Positions 36,542 through 45,494 of a DNA stretch of 64,000 nucleotides are shown in pieces. The notes below the pieces were generated by a model, which worked only from the letters and a program-made list of their open reading frames with translations, made no database searches and was not told where the DNA came from. The translations under genes were made by a program, and so were the position numbers. Source of the DNA: GCA-2687025 sp964473525 (GTDB lineage: Bacteria; Poribacteria; WGA-4E; GCA-2687025); the NCBI GenBank assembly GCA_964473525.1, contig CAYYPK010000008.1, positions 1 through 64,000 on the forward strand. The letters are read 5' to 3'. The first letter of the stretch is position 1; each line of letters starts with the position of its first letter.

Positions 36542-36668
36542 GTCGGGACGAGCCCCGCTGACGGCGGCGGAGGCGCGTGGCCGATAGGCAGCAGACCCTG
36601 GTGATGGCGCCGATCCGCGACTCGTGGAACGTCGTCCCACCATAGGCAAGGCTAGGATAGGACGCAGC

Positions 36669-38792
36669 ATGCGCTGGACTCGAACGCAACGGTCGATGGC
36701 CGGGTTGGCTACGGCAACAGCTCTCATGTGCGTCGCTTGGCCCATGAGCGGCCATGCGGAAGACGGCGGCGGGTCGGGCTCCTCGCGTAGTACCGAGCCA
36801 CGGGCAGACGCGGCCGCGCCGTGGACGCTGATCCAGCGGCTACGAGGCGGTTGGAGTAGGGTGTCTGATATCGCGCTCGTGGACGACCCGAACACCGCCA
36901 TTACCGCCGACAGCCGTGGGAGTATAACGGTCTGGGACACCGAGGAGGGCGTGCAGCTGTTCTCGACGCCGCCCCACGGTGGCGACCTGCCGAGGGTGGT
37001 AGCGGATGCCGCCGGCAGACGCATCGTTGCCAGCGCTACCAGACCGGGCGGGAAGGTGACCGTGTGGGATGCCTCCACCGGCGCCCGGCTACACGATTTC
37101 CGCGGTGTCTTTCCCGACATCAGCCGAGACGGCAGTGTCCTCGCCGCGATCACCGCGCGGGACACCGTCACACTCTGGGATCTAGACCGCGGCGATGCCA
37201 TCCGCGCCATCGTCAGCGGCCAGCCCATCGCGAGGGCGGTGTCCCTGGATGCCAAGGGCGACCGCGTAGCCATCGGCTGGGCGAACCGATCCGCAGAAGT
37301 CTGGAATGTCCGCTCGGGTGAAATCCTGGTGAAGGTAGCAGGGCACGAGCGTGGTGTTACATCGGTGGACCTCACCCCGGACGGCGCGAGGCTCGCAACG
37401 GGCTCTGCCGACCACCGCGCGAGGGTGTGGGACGTCGCGACCGGCGCCCTCGTCGGCACGTACGGGGCGACCTACAAAGCCGGCGTGGTCAGCGTGCGCC
37501 TAAACAGCAGCGGGACCCGACTGGTCACGGCGTTGACACACGGAGTGGCGGACCTTTGGGACGTGGGGACCGGCAGGCGCATCCGTCGGTACGCGGGCGG
37601 GAAGCGCGAGCCCATCGGTCGAGTCTCGTTCTCGCCTGACGGCCGCAGGCTGGCAGGTCTGACGCGAGGGTTCGCGCCCGCGGTCCTGATGGCTGGCACC
37701 GGCGAACGCGTGCCGATGTTCACCAAGCACAACCGCTTCCAGACGATCGGCGTGCAGATCAGCAGCGACGGCTCGCGCGTGCTGGCATTCGCCCGCGAGG
37801 GCTACGCCGTGCTCTACGACGCCGAGACCGGCGAGGAGCTGAGGTCGTTCGGAGATCCTGCGAAGAACGCGCCGTGGGGAATGAAAACCGGCGGCGTCCT
37901 CCTCGGCGTACGGCTCCTCGGCGACGGCCGTCAGTATCTGGAGGCCTTCTCTGGAGGGTCCATGGCCGTACGCGATGTCGCCACGGACGAAGTTGTGAGA
38001 TCGTTCGAGGAAGGCCCGCGCGTGTACCAGCCGTTCATCTTGAGCCCAGACCACGGCCTTCTCCTGACCGGCGGTATGAACCGCTACGCGCATATCTGGG
38101 ACGTTGCCACGGGGACGCACGTGTGTGAACTCGCGGTGGATGAGGAACGCCTCCTGTCAGGGTCGTTCGACGCCACGAACGGTACGGTCGTGACGACCGC
38201 CCAGCGCGAGCCGGCCCGTGTGTGGGACGCGCGAACCGGCGAGCCCCGCGGCGTTGTCCCATCTCGGGCGGCGGGCTGGTACGCCGCTAGCGTGAGCCCA
38301 GACGGGCAGTACCTGCTGCTGTCAGGCCGACAGGTCTCTTCCGCGCCGGGGGAGGCGTCACCACCCGGAGCCCACCTGTGGGATCTTCGCACGCTCACGG
38401 AGATAGCCGCGCTCACGGAGTCGATTCAGGGAGTCGCCTGGGGCAGAGACTCACGGCTTCTGTACACTGTAGGACGCCAGGGCAGGCGCTCCGTCGTGAA
38501 GGCCTGGTCGCCTGATAACTTCGGCCGGCAGCCCGGCTTGCCCGACCGGGGCGCATGGGTACGCCCTGCCATCTATCGTGGCAGTTCGCCGCGGTCGATG
38601 TCCGGCCAAGCGGCTCAGGGCATCGTGTCGTTCGCTACGTCATGGGTCGGCGGGAGCGTACCGCCCGCGCGGATGCAGGGAGTCAGCCAGATAGCGCTCT
38701 CCACGGACGGTACGACCTTCGCGCATGTCGGGGTCGATGGGTCTATCGACATTTGGCGACAGCAGCCTGCAGCAGCCGAAGAGGCCGAATAG
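36669..38792 (+). CDS. Secreted WD40-repeat protein (second of tandem pair)
   Basis: Start taken at ATG 36669, behind AGGATAGGA and directly before a signal peptide (GLATATALMCVAWPMSGHA); a GTG at 36624 is also in frame. 707 aa, colinear with the preceding protein: SITVWDTEEGVQ, KVTVWDASTGAR, TVTLWDLDRGDA, SAEVWNVRSGEI, RARVWDVATGAL, VADLWDVGTGRR, YAHIWDVATGTH, PARVWDARTGEP and final SIDIWRQQPAAA. Roughly half of positions agree by eye. Clearly an old tandem duplication. Stretches such as SPDISRDGSVLAAITA are nearly unchanged between the two, marking the conserved blades. Confidence 0.86.
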   Translation: MRWTRTQRSMAGLATATALMCVAWPMSGHAEDGGGSGSSRSTEPRADAAAPWTLIQRLRGGWSRVSDIALVDDPNTAITADSRGSITVWDTEEGVQLFSTPPHGGDLPRVVADAAGRRIVASATRPGGKVTVWDASTGARLHDFRGVFPDISRDGSVLAAITARDTVTLWDLDRGDAIRAIVSGQPIARAVSLDAKGDRVAIGWANRSAEVWNVRSGEILVKVAGHERGVTSVDLTPDGARLATGSADHRARVWDVATGALVGTYGATYKAGVVSVRLNSSGTRLVTALTHGVADLWDVGTGRRIRRYAGGKREPIGRVSFSPDGRRLAGLTRGFAPAVLMAGTGERVPMFTKHNRFQTIGVQISSDGSRVLAFAREGYAVLYDAETGEELRSFGDPAKNAPWGMKTGGVLLGVRLLGDGRQYLEAFSGGSMAVRDVATDEVVRSFEEGPRVYQPFILSPDHGLLLTGGMNRYAHIWDVATGTHVCELAVDEERLLSGSFDATNGTVVTTAQREPARVWDARTGEPRGVVPSRAAGWYAASVSPDGQYLLLSGRQVSSAPGEASPPGAHLWDLRTLTEIAALTESIQGVAWGRDSRLLYTVGRQGRRSVVKAWSPDNFGRQPGLPDRGAWVRPAIYRGSSPRSMSGQAAQGIVSFATSWVGGSVPPARMQGVSQIALSTDGTTFAHVGVDGSIDIWRQQPAAAEEAE

Positions 38793-38857
38793 AGCGCCGG
38801 TCGCCCACGAGCTGCGGTGACCACCCATTTGCGCGGTGCTGACGGAGGACGAGGCGC

Positions 38858-39919
38858 ATGATCACACGGAAGCAGTTCCTGAGAGTTTCCGCCGTCACGG
38901 GTATGAGCGCGATACTGCCGATTCGCGGCGCGCAGGCCGACGCGCCGCTGGGCGCGCGTGTCTCTCTGGTGAAATCCTCTGACCGCTCGGAGGCGATTTC
39001 GACAGCGATCGACCTCCTCGAATTCAACCCGGTTGGGAGGAAGCAGGTCGTCCTCAAACCGAACCTCAACAGCGCCGACCCGTTCCCGGGCTCGACGCAT
39101 CCGACGACGTTGAGGTCGCTCGTCGTGAAGCTCGACGAGATGGGCGCGCGCTCCGTCCAGGTGGCGGATCGCAGCGGGATGGGCGACACGCGACGCGTCA
39201 TGGAGCGCACGGGTGTGTTCGACCTCGGCGCGGAGCTGGGGTTCGACGCAGTTGCGCTCGACGAACTCCCGGACGACGCGTGGACGCACTTTGAGATGCC
39301 CGACAGCCACTGGCAGCGGGGCGCACACTTCCCCAAGCTGCTCGCCGAGGCGGAGAGCATCGTCCAGACCTGCTGCCTGAAGACACATCGCTTCGGTGGC
39401 CATTTCACCATGTCGCTGAAGAACTCCGTCGGCATGGCGGCGAAGTTCTCGCCGGTCGACAACTACAACTACATGGCGGAGCTCCACGGCTCACGCGACC
39501 AGCGGCTGATGATCGCCGAGCTCAACGCCCTGTACGAGCCGGACTTGGTTCTGCTTGATGCGATGGAGGCGTTCGTGGACGGCGGCCCGGACACGGGCAA
39601 ACGCGCCGCGCCAGGCGTCATCATCGCCGGCGCGGATCGTGTCGCGGTGGATGCGGTTGGTGTCGCGGTCCTCAGGCTGATGGGCACAACCGCGGCAGTC
39701 TCCGCGGGCGACGTGTTCGATCAGGAGCAGATCCGACGCGCCGCGGAGTTGGGGGTCGGCGTCGGCTCGCCGGAGGAGATCGCCGTGGTCACGCCGGACA
39801 GAGAGAGCGCCGCCTTCGCGCGGCGCCTACGTCCGATCCTGGGAATGAACGTCGAACAGCTGAGCGTGGACTCGATCGGGAAGCTCGCCACGACGTGGGG
39901 ACAGATCAGGAGAACCTAG
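38858..39919 (+). CDS. DUF362 domain-containing protein
   Basis: 353 aa from ATG 38858 (GAGGCGC upstream). DUF362 features: QVVLKPNLNSADPFPGSTHP near residue 65, VQVADRSGMG, IVQTCCLKTHRFGGHFTMSL and KNSVGMAAKFSP. The family K-P-N-x-x-x-x-x-x-x-x-T-x-P and K-N-x-x-G elements are intact. There are no ferredoxin Cys clusters, which some DUF362 proteins carry. The N-terminus (ITRKQFLRVSAVTGMSAILP) resembles a Tat/Sec signal but has RK, not RR, so export is uncertain. Function of the domain is unknown. It follows the WD40 pair by 65 bp. Confidence 0.86.
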   Translation: MITRKQFLRVSAVTGMSAILPIRGAQADAPLGARVSLVKSSDRSEAISTAIDLLEFNPVGRKQVVLKPNLNSADPFPGSTHPTTLRSLVVKLDEMGARSVQVADRSGMGDTRRVMERTGVFDLGAELGFDAVALDELPDDAWTHFEMPDSHWQRGAHFPKLLAEAESIVQTCCLKTHRFGGHFTMSLKNSVGMAAKFSPVDNYNYMAELHGSRDQRLMIAELNALYEPDLVLLDAMEAFVDGGPDTGKRAAPGVIIAGADRVAVDAVGVAVLRLMGTTAAVSAGDVFDQEQIRRAAELGVGVGSPEEIAVVTPDRESAAFARRLRPILGMNVEQLSVDSIGKLATTWGQIRRT

Positions 39920-40048
39920 GCCCCGCACGTCTCCCACCGGCCCGACTGCAGCTCGGCGGGCCCGCGGGCGAGCGGGGTCGATGACAAGCCAGGGCCGCAG
40001 GTCGCGCCAAGAAGCGCAGAACTCCCTGGACGCGGCGGTCGAGCATCG

Positions 40049-41251
40049 TCAAAGGGGCGCCCGGATGAACAGGCTTGTTCCTTGGCCCTTCGTGGACTCG
40101 AACATCACCGTCCCGTCTATTGGCCGTATCCGCTCCTGCATTGCCAGGATCCCGAAGCGGGTCTCGATGGGGCCAGATAGCACCGTCTGCACATCGAAGC
40201 CTACACCGTCGTCTTCGACGATAACCAGGAGATGTCCAGGGCGCTGGCGCACGACGATGCTTACGGCGCCCGCCTTAGCGTGCTGCTGTATGTTCGTCAG
40301 CCCTGCATGGACAATCTGATACACGATGTCCTTGGTCGATTGGGGACAGTCACTCGGCTCGTCGTCAGCGTGTACCTCGACCGCGAGGCCGTGCTGACCC
40401 TGGAAACGAACCGCGTCCTGCTCCAGCGCCGCGACGAGCCCGAGATGTTCCAGAGCGCTGGGGTACACATCGAACGACAGCTGGCGCACCTGCTCGAACG
40501 TCTGTTGGGCGGCCTCGCGCAGTCTCTCGGCCTGTCTTCGCACATCTCTCACGTCGTCCATCTGCGAGAGTACCTTCAGCCCCACCATGAACGATGAGAG
40601 GGCTTGTCCCGCGTGGTCGTGGAGATCTCTCGCAATCCGCGCGCGTTCGTTTGCCTGCACGGTCATCAACTGCTCTATCAGCTGGGATCGCTCCTCCTCT
40701 GATTGCAGCAGCTTCTCCATGGCCCTCTCTCGCTCAGCCAGCGCGCGCTGGAGCGCATGCGTGTTCCTCTGTTCCGTGATGTCTGTCAGGATTCCGTGCA
40801 CGGTCCACTGTCCATCGGCAACGCGCTCAATGGCGACATCCTCGTGTAGCCAGCGAACCATGCCGTCACGATCAATGCACCGGTAGTCCTGGGCATATTC
40901 CGACCGGCCTCCGTATATGGCTGCATCCGCAGTGCGGTCCATGTCGGCTCGATCCTCCTGGAATACGCTCCGCTCCCAAGCAGTGTGGTAGTCCTGGCCA
41001 GGGAGGATGCTGAGGGGGAGGAATCTCTCCAGTTCGCTGTCGTTCCGTTGCACGGCGGTCCAGTTGAGCGCGCCGTCGACATCCTCGACGAAGCAGTGCC
41101 AGACCACGCACTTGGCCTCACGCATCAGGTGGCTGAGACGTCTCTCCTGCCACAGGATCTGCTGCTCCGCGCGCGCGAGTTGTCGCTGCCGTTCGTCAGC
41201 GGCGTGCCCGTGGTCGGTCGGCGCCTGGTCTAGGCTCAGTTTGTCGCGCAT
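40049..41251 (-). CDS. PAS-domain sensor histidine kinase (HisKA_3/NarX-like)
   Basis: Start chosen at ATG 41251 behind GGGCGAGG; the frame extends upstream through non-family residues. 400 aa with no membrane helices, so a cytoplasmic sensor. PAS plus PAC about 45-162 (YRCIDRDGMVRWLHEDVAIE, VHGILTDITEQR), coiled coil about 160-200, HisKA_3 dimerisation helix with His211 in RIARDLHDHAGQALSS, and a HATPase domain about 300-400 (LTNIQQHAKA N-box, VIVEDDGVGFD G1 box, FGILAMQERI G2 box). It autophosphorylates on His and should pass phosphate to a LuxR/NarL-type regulator. None is encoded nearby, so it is an orphan. Divergent from the FetAB-like transporter. Confidence 0.87.
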   Translation of the reverse strand: MRDKLSLDQAPTDHGHAADERQRQLARAEQQILWQERRLSHLMREAKCVVWHCFVEDVDGALNWTAVQRNDSELERFLPLSILPGQDYHTAWERSVFQEDRADMDRTADAAIYGGRSEYAQDYRCIDRDGMVRWLHEDVAIERVADGQWTVHGILTDITEQRNTHALQRALAERERAMEKLLQSEEERSQLIEQLMTVQANERARIARDLHDHAGQALSSFMVGLKVLSQMDDVRDVRRQAERLREAAQQTFEQVRQLSFDVYPSALEHLGLVAALEQDAVRFQGQHGLAVEVHADDEPSDCPQSTKDIVYQIVHAGLTNIQQHAKAGAVSIVVRQRPGHLLVIVEDDGVGFDVQTVLSGPIETRFGILAMQERIRPIDGTVMFESTKGQGTSLFIRAPL

Positions 41252-41678
41252 GACCTCGCCCACCTTCGTTGCGTTCGGACATCGCTCTGCGGAAGGACAC
41301 CACAATCGGCAATGGCAGCGCCGTTGACTGACTCGCGGTCTGCCACTCACGGCTGCTTCGCTGCCTGGCATTGTCCCGTCGGCCGTCCGCGAGGACAACC
41401 GCGCCCGGATCGGCGGGCGAGAGGCCCATGCGCCGGTGGCGCCACACAGGCCTCACTGTACGACACAGCGTGGGGTCAGTCCTCACGGCGCAGAGGGCGC
41501 CAGCCGCCGTCTCCGAGCGACTGGAACCGACCCTCGGCGCACGCTCGAGGCCGCGCGGCCGGCCGCCTGGCGGAAGTAGGCTTCTTCCCTTCCGCCCTGC
41601 GTGTCCGCAGCGGCGACGGATGATAGCATCAGTGGCACGCCTGAAGTCGCTCGTCCCACTGAGGTACAGGAACGTCGA
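41252..41678. other. Intergenic region between divergent kinase and ABC transporter genes
   Basis: About 430 bp. A GTG at 41601 is in frame with the ABC ATPase but has no ribosome site, so I treat it as noncoding. GATGATAGCATC at about 41620-41631 contains a weak -10-like word for the transporter. No hairpin or small gene stands out; the open frames here are Arg-rich and shadow-like. Confidence 0.4.
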
Positions 41679-42344
41679 GTGCGCCTTACGCTTGACGCCA
41701 TCTCGCTCCAATACGACGGCGCGGCGCCGCTGCTGTCAGACGTCAGCCTATCGATAGACCGCGGCGCATTCGTGCTGATTCGCGGCCCGTCCGGCGTTGG
41801 CAAGTCCAGCCTGCTGCGCTTGATGAACGGTCTGCAGAGCCCCACGTCGGGGCGACTGCTCGTGGATGGTCGTGACGCTACTACAGGCGACATCACGGGC
41901 CATCGCCGCCGCGTGGGATACGTGCAGCAGACGCCCGTGATGGTCGCAGGCAGCGTGGCGGACAATCTGCTGCTGCCGTTCAACTACCGGTCAGCGAGGG
42001 ATCAGCGGCCGCCAACGCAGGACACGCTGGCCGCTGCGCTCGACCTGTACCGCCTCGGCGACGTCGCGCTGGATGCGGACGCTACGGTCCTGTCGGTGGG
42101 TCAGCAACAGCGCGTGGCGCTCGTCCGCGCCATGATGACCCAGCCAGAGCTCCTCCTGTGCGACGAACCCACGTCCGCGCTCGACCCAGAATCGCGGGAG
42201 ATCGTCGAGGACAGGCTGGAAGCGACGAACGTCGACGATGGGGTCGGCGTCGTCCTGGTGACGCACGCGGACTACGAACCCAAGCGCCCGAAGGTGAGAC
42301 GGTTGCGGCTGTCCGCGGAGCGAGGCCTGGAGGACGACGGGTGA
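41679..42344 (+). CDS. fetA: FetA/YbbL-like ABC transporter ATP-binding protein
   Basis: Start taken at GTG 41679 (AGGAA at 41668-41672, 6-nt spacing), giving 221 aa that begin at the usual family N-terminus (RLTLDAISLQYDG). A GTG at 41601 would add 26 residues. Walker A GPSGVGKSS, Q-loop VGYVQQTPVM, Walker B LLLCDEPTSALD and the H-loop VLVTHAD are present. The signature reads LSVGQ rather than LSGGQ. Pairs with the membrane protein that follows (GTGA overlap at 42341-42344). The E. coli FetA/FetB pair exports iron; metal specificity here is inferred from homology only. Confidence 0.83.
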   Translation: MRLTLDAISLQYDGAAPLLSDVSLSIDRGAFVLIRGPSGVGKSSLLRLMNGLQSPTSGRLLVDGRDATTGDITGHRRRVGYVQQTPVMVAGSVADNLLLPFNYRSARDQRPPTQDTLAAALDLYRLGDVALDADATVLSVGQQQRVALVRAMMTQPELLLCDEPTSALDPESREIVEDRLEATNVDDGVGVVLVTHADYEPKRPKVRRLRLSAERGLEDDG

Positions 42345-43114
42345 GCGTCCTACCAATCGGCTGGCAGCAGCTTGCGTTGTGCGCGGCGTTCGTGGTCATA
42401 GCGGCGGCCGCGTCGCTGGCCCTGCGCCTGCGGCTCGAGCGCGACTTGCTGTGGGGGTCCGTGAGGACATTCGCGCAGCTGTTCCTCGTGGGGTACGTGC
42501 TGCATTTCATCTTCGACCTACGCAACCCCGCGCTCGTACTGCTGTACTACGTGTGGATGATCTTCTGGGCGGCGCGCGCGGTAAGAAAGCGTGTGAACGA
42601 GGACCGCGTGCGCGTCTTCGGCCCTACCTTCGTCTCGATGGTCGTCAGCTACGTCCTCGTGACAGCGTTCGTGACCGGAGCCATCGTTGGCGCGCGGCCG
42701 TGGTACTTGCCGCAGTACTTCATCCCCCTCGGCGGCATGATCATCGGGAACTCGATGAACGCCGTCTCCATCGGTCTTGACCGGCTGTTCTCTGACCTGC
42801 GCAAGCAGCGCGCCGAGATCGAACTAGCATTCTGCCTTGGGGCGACCTATCAGGAGGCAACGCGCGACCATCTACGGGACGCCGCGAAGGCGGGGATGAT
42901 CCCATCGGTCAACGCGCTCATGACGGTAGGTCTGGTTTCGCTGCCCGGCATGATGACCGGACAGATATTGGCCGGGCAGCCGCCTTTGGAGGCGATTCGC
43001 TACCAGATCGTCGTCATGCTGATGCTCGTCGCGTCGACAGCGATCGGGAGCGTCATCGTGCTCCACCTCGTCCGGCGGATGTGCTTTACCCCTGCTCACC
43101 AGATGCGACTCTAG
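42341..43114 (+). CDS. fetB: FetB/YbbM-like ABC transporter permease
   Basis: GTG 42341 overlaps the fetA-like stop, so translation is coupled. 257 aa with about seven membrane helices. Family blocks: SVRTFAQLFLVGYVLHFIFD near the N-terminus, IPLGGMIIGNSMNAVSIGLD, EIELAFCLGATYQEATRDHL (coupling helix), IPSVNALMTVGLVSLPGMMT and AGQPPLEAIRYQIVVMLMLV. This is the UPF0014/FetB family, linked in E. coli to iron export and oxidative-stress resistance. The C-terminus (HQMRL, then stop) lies inside a 20-bp tandem duplication, and without it the frame would run on for about 40 codons. Confidence 0.87.
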   Translation: MSVLPIGWQQLALCAAFVVIAAAASLALRLRLERDLLWGSVRTFAQLFLVGYVLHFIFDLRNPALVLLYYVWMIFWAARAVRKRVNEDRVRVFGPTFVSMVVSYVLVTAFVTGAIVGARPWYLPQYFIPLGGMIIGNSMNAVSIGLDRLFSDLRKQRAEIELAFCLGATYQEATRDHLRDAAKAGMIPSVNALMTVGLVSLPGMMTGQILAGQPPLEAIRYQIVVMLMLVASTAIGSVIVLHLVRRMCFTPAHQMRL

Positions 43115-43131
43115 CTCACCAGATGCGACTC
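43094..43131 (+). repeat. 20-bp direct duplication creating the fetB stop
   Basis: GCTCACCAGATGCGACTCTA at 43094-43113 is repeated at once as GCTCACCAGATGCGACTCGA at 43114-43133. The two units differ at one base. The junction forms the TAG stop of the permease gene (43112-43114). Confidence 0.92.
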
Positions 43132-43331
43132 GAGCTCTCAGCGACTCGTGCGACGCGCCGCACAGGCGTCCGTCTTTCTTACATGGGAAGGAACAGAGCG
43201 GGGACCGGCCCGATCCACGTCGGCGTGGCGCTTCCTTCGTGAGGTCGTACGGCGGTCGAGGCGGTCACCAATCCGGTCTGGCGGCCCCGTGCAATCGCGC
43301 GACTACGGTCGAGGGCCGCGTGCCGCCGCGG

Positions 43332-44147
43332 CTACACATCGTAGCCGGCGCCTTCTAACCACTCGCCATACGTGTCCATGATCATGTCGAGCTCCGGCTT
43401 GGGCAGCGCGTCTCGCCAAACCCCCGACCTGCCTTCGTGGCGCGAGATGTGGTTGTACATCAGCTGCGTGTTGCGATCGACCATGAGAGAGGTGGGGTTC
43501 TGCTGCCCTCTTCCCATCTCCGCCAGCGCGCGGGCCGCCTGGGACGCGCCACCCGCGGCGAGCTCTTCCCGGACCTTCTCGCGTAGGGCCTTCCTGCCGA
43601 CGGCGCACACCGCTTTGGCCGTGTCGAGTGAGCATGCGCTGACAACACGCAAGACCGCCTCATCATCGAACGGCAGTCCGAGAAGGTCGGCAACCTCGCG
43701 GACGGAGGCGGCCGGGTCCGCCATCACGTCCTCGTACCGCTGCCAGATGAACCTCTCGGGCGTTGCCTGCCGCAGGCTTTCCAGGGCGGCGTAGTTCCGG
43801 ACTTCCTTCGCCAGCCCGTCTGCGAGCGCCTCACGTCTCCAGCCCCACGTCGAGATCATCGAGACCGCTACATCTCTCAGATCCCGATGGATGTAGCAGA
43901 CACGTGCCGCGTCCTCCTGGAGGAGCTGCGGCAGAACTGGGTGCACCCCGTGGAGTTTGACCACGTGGTATGCGTCGTCGCGCCCCCATTCCGCCACGAC
44001 TTCGTGGGGCTCGCCCCGCGTATGGTTTGGCGTGGTCGCGATGTAGCCGTGGGCTTCGCCTACCCCCGCCATGACTACCAGCACGCGCGCCCAGTTGAAC
44101 TGGAGCGTCGAGCCGCTCCGTCCCATGCCATTGCATACGACCAGCAT
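43332..44147 (-). CDS. Sulfotransferase-like protein
   Basis: 271 aa from ATG 44147. The N-terminal NGMGRSGSTLQFNW at residues 6-19 is the P-loop-like 5'-phosphosulfate site, and CYIHRDLRDVAVSMIS at about 84-99 matches the 3'-phosphate-binding R-x-x-x-D-x-x-x-S motif of PAPS-dependent sulfotransferases. FIWQRYEDVMADP is the usual following strand. It would transfer sulfate from PAPS to an unknown acceptor in the cytoplasm. The final third (GGASQAARALAEMGRGQQNP) differs from typical members. With sulfatases elsewhere in the window it suggests an active sulfate-ester economy. Confidence 0.83.
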   Translation of the reverse strand: MLVVCNGMGRSGSTLQFNWARVLVVMAGVGEAHGYIATTPNHTRGEPHEVVAEWGRDDAYHVVKLHGVHPVLPQLLQEDAARVCYIHRDLRDVAVSMISTWGWRREALADGLAKEVRNYAALESLRQATPERFIWQRYEDVMADPAASVREVADLLGLPFDDEAVLRVVSACSLDTAKAVCAVGRKALREKVREELAAGGASQAARALAEMGRGQQNPTSLMVDRNTQLMYNHISRHEGRSGVWRDALPKPELDMIMDTYGEWLEGAGYDV

Positions 44148-44272
44148 TGCGTCCGTCCGGGTCGGAGGAAGTGGGATGGCACTACGCTAGCACGGACAGC
44201 CGGGCGGTGTTAATGGGACGTGCGACCGCCATCCCGCAGCCGCCCCAGAGACCTCGAGTCATCGTGTCGCGT

Positions 44273-45358
44273 TCAGCTCCGGCGCCTCGCCTCGTCCGCC
44301 AGCGCAAGCAGGAAGCGTTGGACGGCGACGTATCGCTCCAGCGTTTCCGTGTCGTCGGCCTGCCGCGCCAGGCAGGCGACTCGAAGACACCACTGCAACG
44401 GGAGGCCTGTCACGAGTCCGCCGCGCGCAACATCCGCGGAGCCCTGCCAGCCAGCGTCTCGCAGGCCATCGACGTACGCATCTAGCGCTGCCTGGACGAG
44501 TTCGTCAGCGCCCGTGAGGTCATAGCCGAAGTACACGACCGCCTCAGCGACCATGTCCCCAATGTCTTCGCTGATCGCGCCGATCCCCGCGCAGTCCCAG
44601 TCCAACGCGACTGTCTGTAGGGCGCCCTCGACATCCGTGCGGATGAACAGGTTGTCGGCGTGGTAGTCGCGGTGGCACAGCGTCCGAGGGAACGCGTCCA
44701 GACGGTCGAGCATTCTGTCTCGCTGCCCCCATAGCTCCAGTGTCGCGCGGCTCAGATCGGGAGGAAGGCCCCCATGGTGGCCACCTTCGGCGCTGGCGCG
44801 GCCCAAGCCGTAGACGCACTGCGTGCCCCACATAGCGGCGGTGGATGACACCCAGCGTCGGCTGCTGAACCACGGATGGCAGGGCAGCTCCCGTCCCGCG
44901 AGATACTCTCCCTGCATACGCCCGAGGTCGGTCGCCACCTGGCGATAGTGCTCCAACGCCATGTCCTCGCCCGTCACTCCCGCAACGCGCTCGAGCCAGA
45001 GCCAGATCACGTCGTCCTCGACATCCGAGCGCAGTAGGTCAGGCACGGCGAGTGTGGGGCCGGTATCGTCCAGCAGGCCCGACTCGTACATCAGGAACTC
45101 GCGCCGCCAACTGTCGGGATCGTGTGGGCGCGCCCACTGGCGCTGCACTTTCAGCACCAAGGACCAGTCGACCAGCCTGCCGTCCGTCGGCCCGGCCTTC
45201 GCCGTACCTTCCAGTAGGTGCACTTCACCCACCGTGCCGCCCTGCAACGTGCGGCTGGTCCAGTCGACAACCTCGCCTTGTGGGAGCGAAGTGACAGAGC
45301 GTACGAGCGGGGCGAGAGTAGTGACATCAATGCCTGCGGGCAGCGAGAAGTCGGTCAC
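44273..45358 (-). CDS. Phosphotransferase family protein (APH/choline kinase-like)
   Basis: Start GTG 45358, preceded by AGGAG with 6-nt spacing; longer frame upstream is not supported. 361 aa. Kinase-like core: VVDWTSRTLQGGTVGEVHLL as the nucleotide loop, WSLVLKVQR with the conserved Lys, EFLMYESGLLD, WLERVAG hinge, and the catalytic TLCHRDYHADNLFIR (H-x-D-x-x-x-x-N) followed by VALDWDCAG (metal D-W-D). These are the signatures of APH-family kinases, which phosphorylate aminoglycosides, choline, homoserine and other small hydroxylated substrates. Resistance should not be assumed. The substrate is unknown; neighbours give no clue. Confidence 0.83.
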   Translation of the reverse strand: MTDFSLPAGIDVTTLAPLVRSVTSLPQGEVVDWTSRTLQGGTVGEVHLLEGTAKAGPTDGRLVDWSLVLKVQRQWARPHDPDSWRREFLMYESGLLDDTGPTLAVPDLLRSDVEDDVIWLWLERVAGVTGEDMALEHYRQVATDLGRMQGEYLAGRELPCHPWFSSRRWVSSTAAMWGTQCVYGLGRASAEGGHHGGLPPDLSRATLELWGQRDRMLDRLDAFPRTLCHRDYHADNLFIRTDVEGALQTVALDWDCAGIGAISEDIGDMVAEAVVYFGYDLTGADELVQAALDAYVDGLRDAGWQGSADVARGGLVTGLPLQWCLRVACLARQADDTETLERYVAVQRFLLALADEARRRS

Positions 45359-45494
45359 GGAAGTCTCCTGAAGCGGGGAAGCCGCGCGCGTGTCCGTAAT
45401 ACCGTGGCGCGGATGCACAGAGTCGCGCTTCGACAGACGCGGGAGGAGGATTGATGGCGCGCGGGCGAGCGCAACGCCAGCCAGCCGCCAATGA

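Noticed and set aside
44273..45358. Calling the APH-like kinase an aminoglycoside resistance gene.
   Set aside because: Only generic kinase motifs are visible; the family is broad and nothing points to aminoglycosides.
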